A stretch of DNA of 64,000 nt. Source: Natrinema sp. SYSU A 869. GTDB taxonomy: Archaea > Halobacteriota > Halobacteria > Halobacteriales > Natrialbaceae. The position numbers were made by a program, and so were the translations under genes. The stretch is from NCBI RefSeq assembly GCF_019879105.1, contig NZ_CP082249.1, positions 3,286,001 to 3,350,000 of the forward strand, in the 5' to 3' direction. Under the pieces are notes generated by a model. It searched no databases, was not told the origin of the DNA, and saw only the letters and a program-made list of their open reading frames with translations. Shown piece by piece: positions 62,199-64,000 of this stretch; within the stretch, counting starts at the first letter, position 1; each line of letters begins with the position of its first letter.

Positions 62199-62933
62199 CT
62201 ACTGTTCGATCGGTTCGGCTTCCCGCTCCGTGATCCGTTCTTCGGCGCGGTCTCGGTCGTCGGGGTAGCCAACGTCGATGCGCCAGCCGTCCATCCGGAT
62301 CGCATCGATGGTCCGACCGGACTGGATGAGCAGGTCGATCGCGTCCGGCAGTTCGTACTCGCCGCGGTCCGAGGGCTGGACGAGGTGACATGCATGGAAG
62401 ATCTCCGGCGTGAACGTGTAGAATCCGGTCATAACAAGGTTTGACGGCGGATCTTCTGGTTTCTCCGTCACTTCGATGATCTCCCCGTACTCGTTGGTGT
62501 CGAGGACGCCGTATCTCGAGGCCTCCTCGTAGGGGACTTCCTCGACCAGGAACGCGGCGTCAGCGCGTTCCTCCTGCTGGCGGTTGATCACGTCGCCGAG
62601 GTTCGCCCGGAAGACGTTGTCGCCCAGCATGAGCATGAAGTCGTCGTCGATGTGTGGTTCCGCCTGCAGGATGGCGTGAGCGAGCCCGAGCTGTTCGCGC
62701 TGATGGGCGTAGGTGATCGGGACGCCCTCGTACTCATCGCCATAGCGCTCGATGATCTTCTCTTTCATGTAGCCGACGACGAGGACGAATTCGGTCGCGC
62801 CGACCTCGATGAGGTTGTCCATGACGTCCTCGACGAGGGGTTTGTCGTCAACTTCGACGAGGACCTTCGGTTTGTCTTCAGTGAGCGGCCGGAGGCGGGT
62901 TCCTTTGCCAGCTGCTAAAACAACTGCTTGCAT
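62199..62933 (-). CDS. aglF: sugar-nucleotide (NTP) transferase, AglF type
   Basis: The 244-residue nucleotidyltransferase makes UDP-/dTDP-sugar from sugar-1-phosphate. It shows the classic LAAGKGTRLRPLTEDKPKVL (about 6-25) and FMLMLGDNVF (about 98-107) motifs. In Haloferax, AglF is a glucose-1-phosphate uridylyltransferase in the S-layer glycan path. It is followed by the aglM gene in the same direction after 95 bp, and a TATA box lies at its start. Confidence 0.9.
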   Translation of the reverse strand: MQAVVLAAGKGTRLRPLTEDKPKVLVEVDDKPLVEDVMDNLIEVGATEFVLVVGYMKEKIIERYGDEYEGVPITYAHQREQLGLAHAILQAEPHIDDDFMLMLGDNVFRANLGDVINRQQEERADAAFLVEEVPYEEASRYGVLDTNEYGEIIEVTEKPEDPPSNLVMTGFYTFTPEIFHACHLVQPSDRGEYELPDAIDLLIQSGRTIDAIRMDGWRIDVGYPDDRDRAEERITEREAEPIEQ

Positions 62934-62954
62934 ATGCCAACCGATTACACTTGA

Positions 62955-62963
62955 GTATTATAT
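62955..62963 (-). promoter_or_regulatory. TATA box for aglF
   Basis: On the minus strand ATATAATAC is centred about 26 nt before the ATG at 62933, suggesting a leaderless transcript for aglF-aglM. Confidence 0.5.
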
Positions 62964-63010
62964 GTCTTCGGGGATAGTCGGTCTCGAAATACCGACGAAA
63001 ATCCGATATC

Positions 63011-63054
63011 AATGGGCCTCAAAATAGTGTCAGAACCGGTAATTGAGGCCCATT
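63011..63054. repeat. perfect 12-bp inverted repeat between aglF and the flippase
   Basis: AATGGGCCTCAA (63011-63022) and TTGAGGCCCATT (63043-63054) are exact reverse complements around a 20-nt loop. It may end the flippase transcript (the flippase stop is at 63100, reading toward it) or be a protein-binding site. Confidence 0.6.
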
Positions 63055-63099
63055 TATTTCATAGACGTTGGACCAGAATAGTGTTTATTGTCCTTTCTA

Positions 63100-64000
63100 T
63101 CAGGCTTTAAGGAGCGGGATATTATAAGGTAGGTTTTGATTAACAGTAGTCCGAAAGTGCGTCGATATGAGGAGTAACGTACCGAAATAAACGACTGTAC
63201 CGAAGAAGACGAGTACTAGTACTAGAACGATATTCCGGACGTCACCGTATGTCGATTCGAGTTGAAGCCCGGCGTAAATGGTTGCTCCCATCACACCAGC
63301 TGCAACCCACTGTCTTCCGATTTCTCCGATTGGGATAGAGAATTCGATCAACGCCGAGAGTGACCCGTAGGCGACCAGAAGGCTAACCAGAACGGAAGAG
63401 GCAGTAGCCACAGCTGCGCCTCGAATCCCAAAATAGGGTATTAGAATGATGTTGAAAATCACGTTTATGATGATAAACACAGCATTAACCCGAAACGACA
63501 TATCGGGCCTGTCGATAGCATTGAGCGTTGTCGTGAACTGTCGCTGATATCCTTGAATCAATGTCGCAACGATGAGAACTGTGAGAACGACTGATCCCTG
63601 CGTGAATTCTTCACCATATACTCGAAGTAGGCGTTCCCCAAGTAGTACGCCACCAACTAGCCCTGGGATAAGTACTAATCCGCCATAGGAGAGTGCAGTT
63701 TCGAACAGATCCGCTACCGATTGTGGGTCTTCGTCAGCCGAAAGTGAACTCATCTCGGGGAATAGCGTCTGGCTCAATGATCCACCGAACAGTATCAAGA
63801 ACACGGAGATATTCCAAGCTGCCGTATAGATTCCAACGAGAGACGACGACACGAAGAACCCGAGGACAGCTACGTCAACCCAATTGAACGCACGCGTACG
63901 GATTTCACTGAGCCAAGAATACTCCGCATAGGAGATAATTTTCCGATAGTGCGATACTTTCGGTGTAGTAATAGCATCGAACTGACGGACGACTATCCAG
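63100..64000 (-). CDS. polysaccharide flippase, 5' end outside window
   Basis: At least 300 residues of a multi-pass membrane protein of the polysaccharide transporter / MATE-like flippase family are present (for example WVDVAVLGFFVSSSLVGIYT, GGSLSQTLFPEMSSL, FFGTVVYFGTLLLISTHF). About nine helices are visible. It would flip lipid-linked glycan across the membrane in the agl pathway (as AglR does in Haloferax). Codon use is AT-rich compared with the rest of the window, suggesting different origin. The start lies beyond position 64000. Confidence 0.85.
   Translation of the reverse strand, partial: WIVVRQFDAITTPKVSHYRKIISYAEYSWLSEIRTRAFNWVDVAVLGFFVSSSLVGIYTAAWNISVFLILFGGSLSQTLFPEMSSLSADEDPQSVADLFETALSYGGLVLIPGLVGGVLLGERLLRVYGEEFTQGSVVLTVLIVATLIQGYQRQFTTTLNAIDRPDMSFRVNAVFIIINVIFNIILIPYFGIRGAAVATASSVLVSLLVAYGSLSALIEFSIPIGEIGRQWVAAGVMGATIYAGLQLESTYGDVRNIVLVLVLVFFGTVVYFGTLLLISTHFRTTVNQNLPYNIPLLKA

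Overview
The window is chromosomal DNA from a haloarchaeon (class Halobacteria). The signs are high GC, strongly acidic proteins, many families restricted to haloarchaea (HTH-10 regulators, HalOD1, DUF5779/5789/5799-like, DUF7282), archaeal housekeeping genes (Lsm, L37e, Trm5, DphB, pantoate kinase, 4-phosphopantoate-beta-alanine ligase, GGGP synthase) and TATA boxes about 27 nt before start codons, as expected for leaderless transcripts. The set resembles Natrinema/Haloterrigena-type genomes, but the genus cannot be fixed from the sequence.

Layout. 0-8 kb: PAP2 phosphatase (cut by the window edge), a Cas4-nuclease/SF1-helicase fusion (Dna2-like), small membrane and haloarchaeal proteins, a DUF2342-type metalloprotease, then lsm and rpl37e. 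8-13.7 kb: a threonine-synthase-like protein without its PLP lysine, GGGP synthase (start codon out of frame), an HTH-10 regulator, a sirtuin and AspRS. 13.7-24.4 kb: a Tat-exported hydrolase beside a decayed copy, two CoA genes flanking a membrane protein with 13 YegP-like repeats, TyrRS, an HTH-10 regulator and BirA. 24.4-35.4 kb: a truncated Dpp/Opp permease, UspA, haloarchaeal small proteins, a 1671-residue secreted repeat protein and the BioY-EcfA-EcfT biotin transporter. 35.4-41.2 kb: a gene-poor stretch, tRNA-Thr(CGU), Trm5, a metal-binding peptide, a Rieske protein, DphB, a hydrolase, and RidA and MFS remnants. 41.2-54.7 kb: branched-chain amino acid synthesis (leuA-ilvB-ilvN-ilvC-small gene-leuC-leuD, with leuB displaced about 4.9 kb by unrelated genes). 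55-59.6 kb: ferritin-like and small haloarchaeal proteins. 59.6-64 kb: an N-glycosylation locus (AglJ, AglM and AglF types, and a flippase) whose last gene is AT-rich.

How the genes connect. BirA and the BioY ECF module form a biotin uptake/attachment pair about 9 kb apart. Pantoate kinase and the ligase carry out consecutive steps of archaeal CoA synthesis. The leu/ilv genes cover most of leucine and valine synthesis. The agl genes would make UDP-sugars, load a hexose on dolichol phosphate and flip the product.

Damage. Several genes carry single lesions. GGGP synthase, the DUF5799-like gene, the HEAT-repeat gene and leuA each show an apparent one-base indel, three of them in G or C runs. 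One membrane protein has an in-frame TAG. Because two of these genes are expected to be important, sequence error must be excluded before they are called pseudogenes. Other loci are clearly decayed: the hydrolase copy, RidA, MFS and the Dpp permease.

The best candidates for undescribed biology are the lysine-less threonine synthase-like protein, the 1671-residue protein with a 23-residue Gln/Gly-Ala repeat, and the 13-repeat YegP-like membrane protein.
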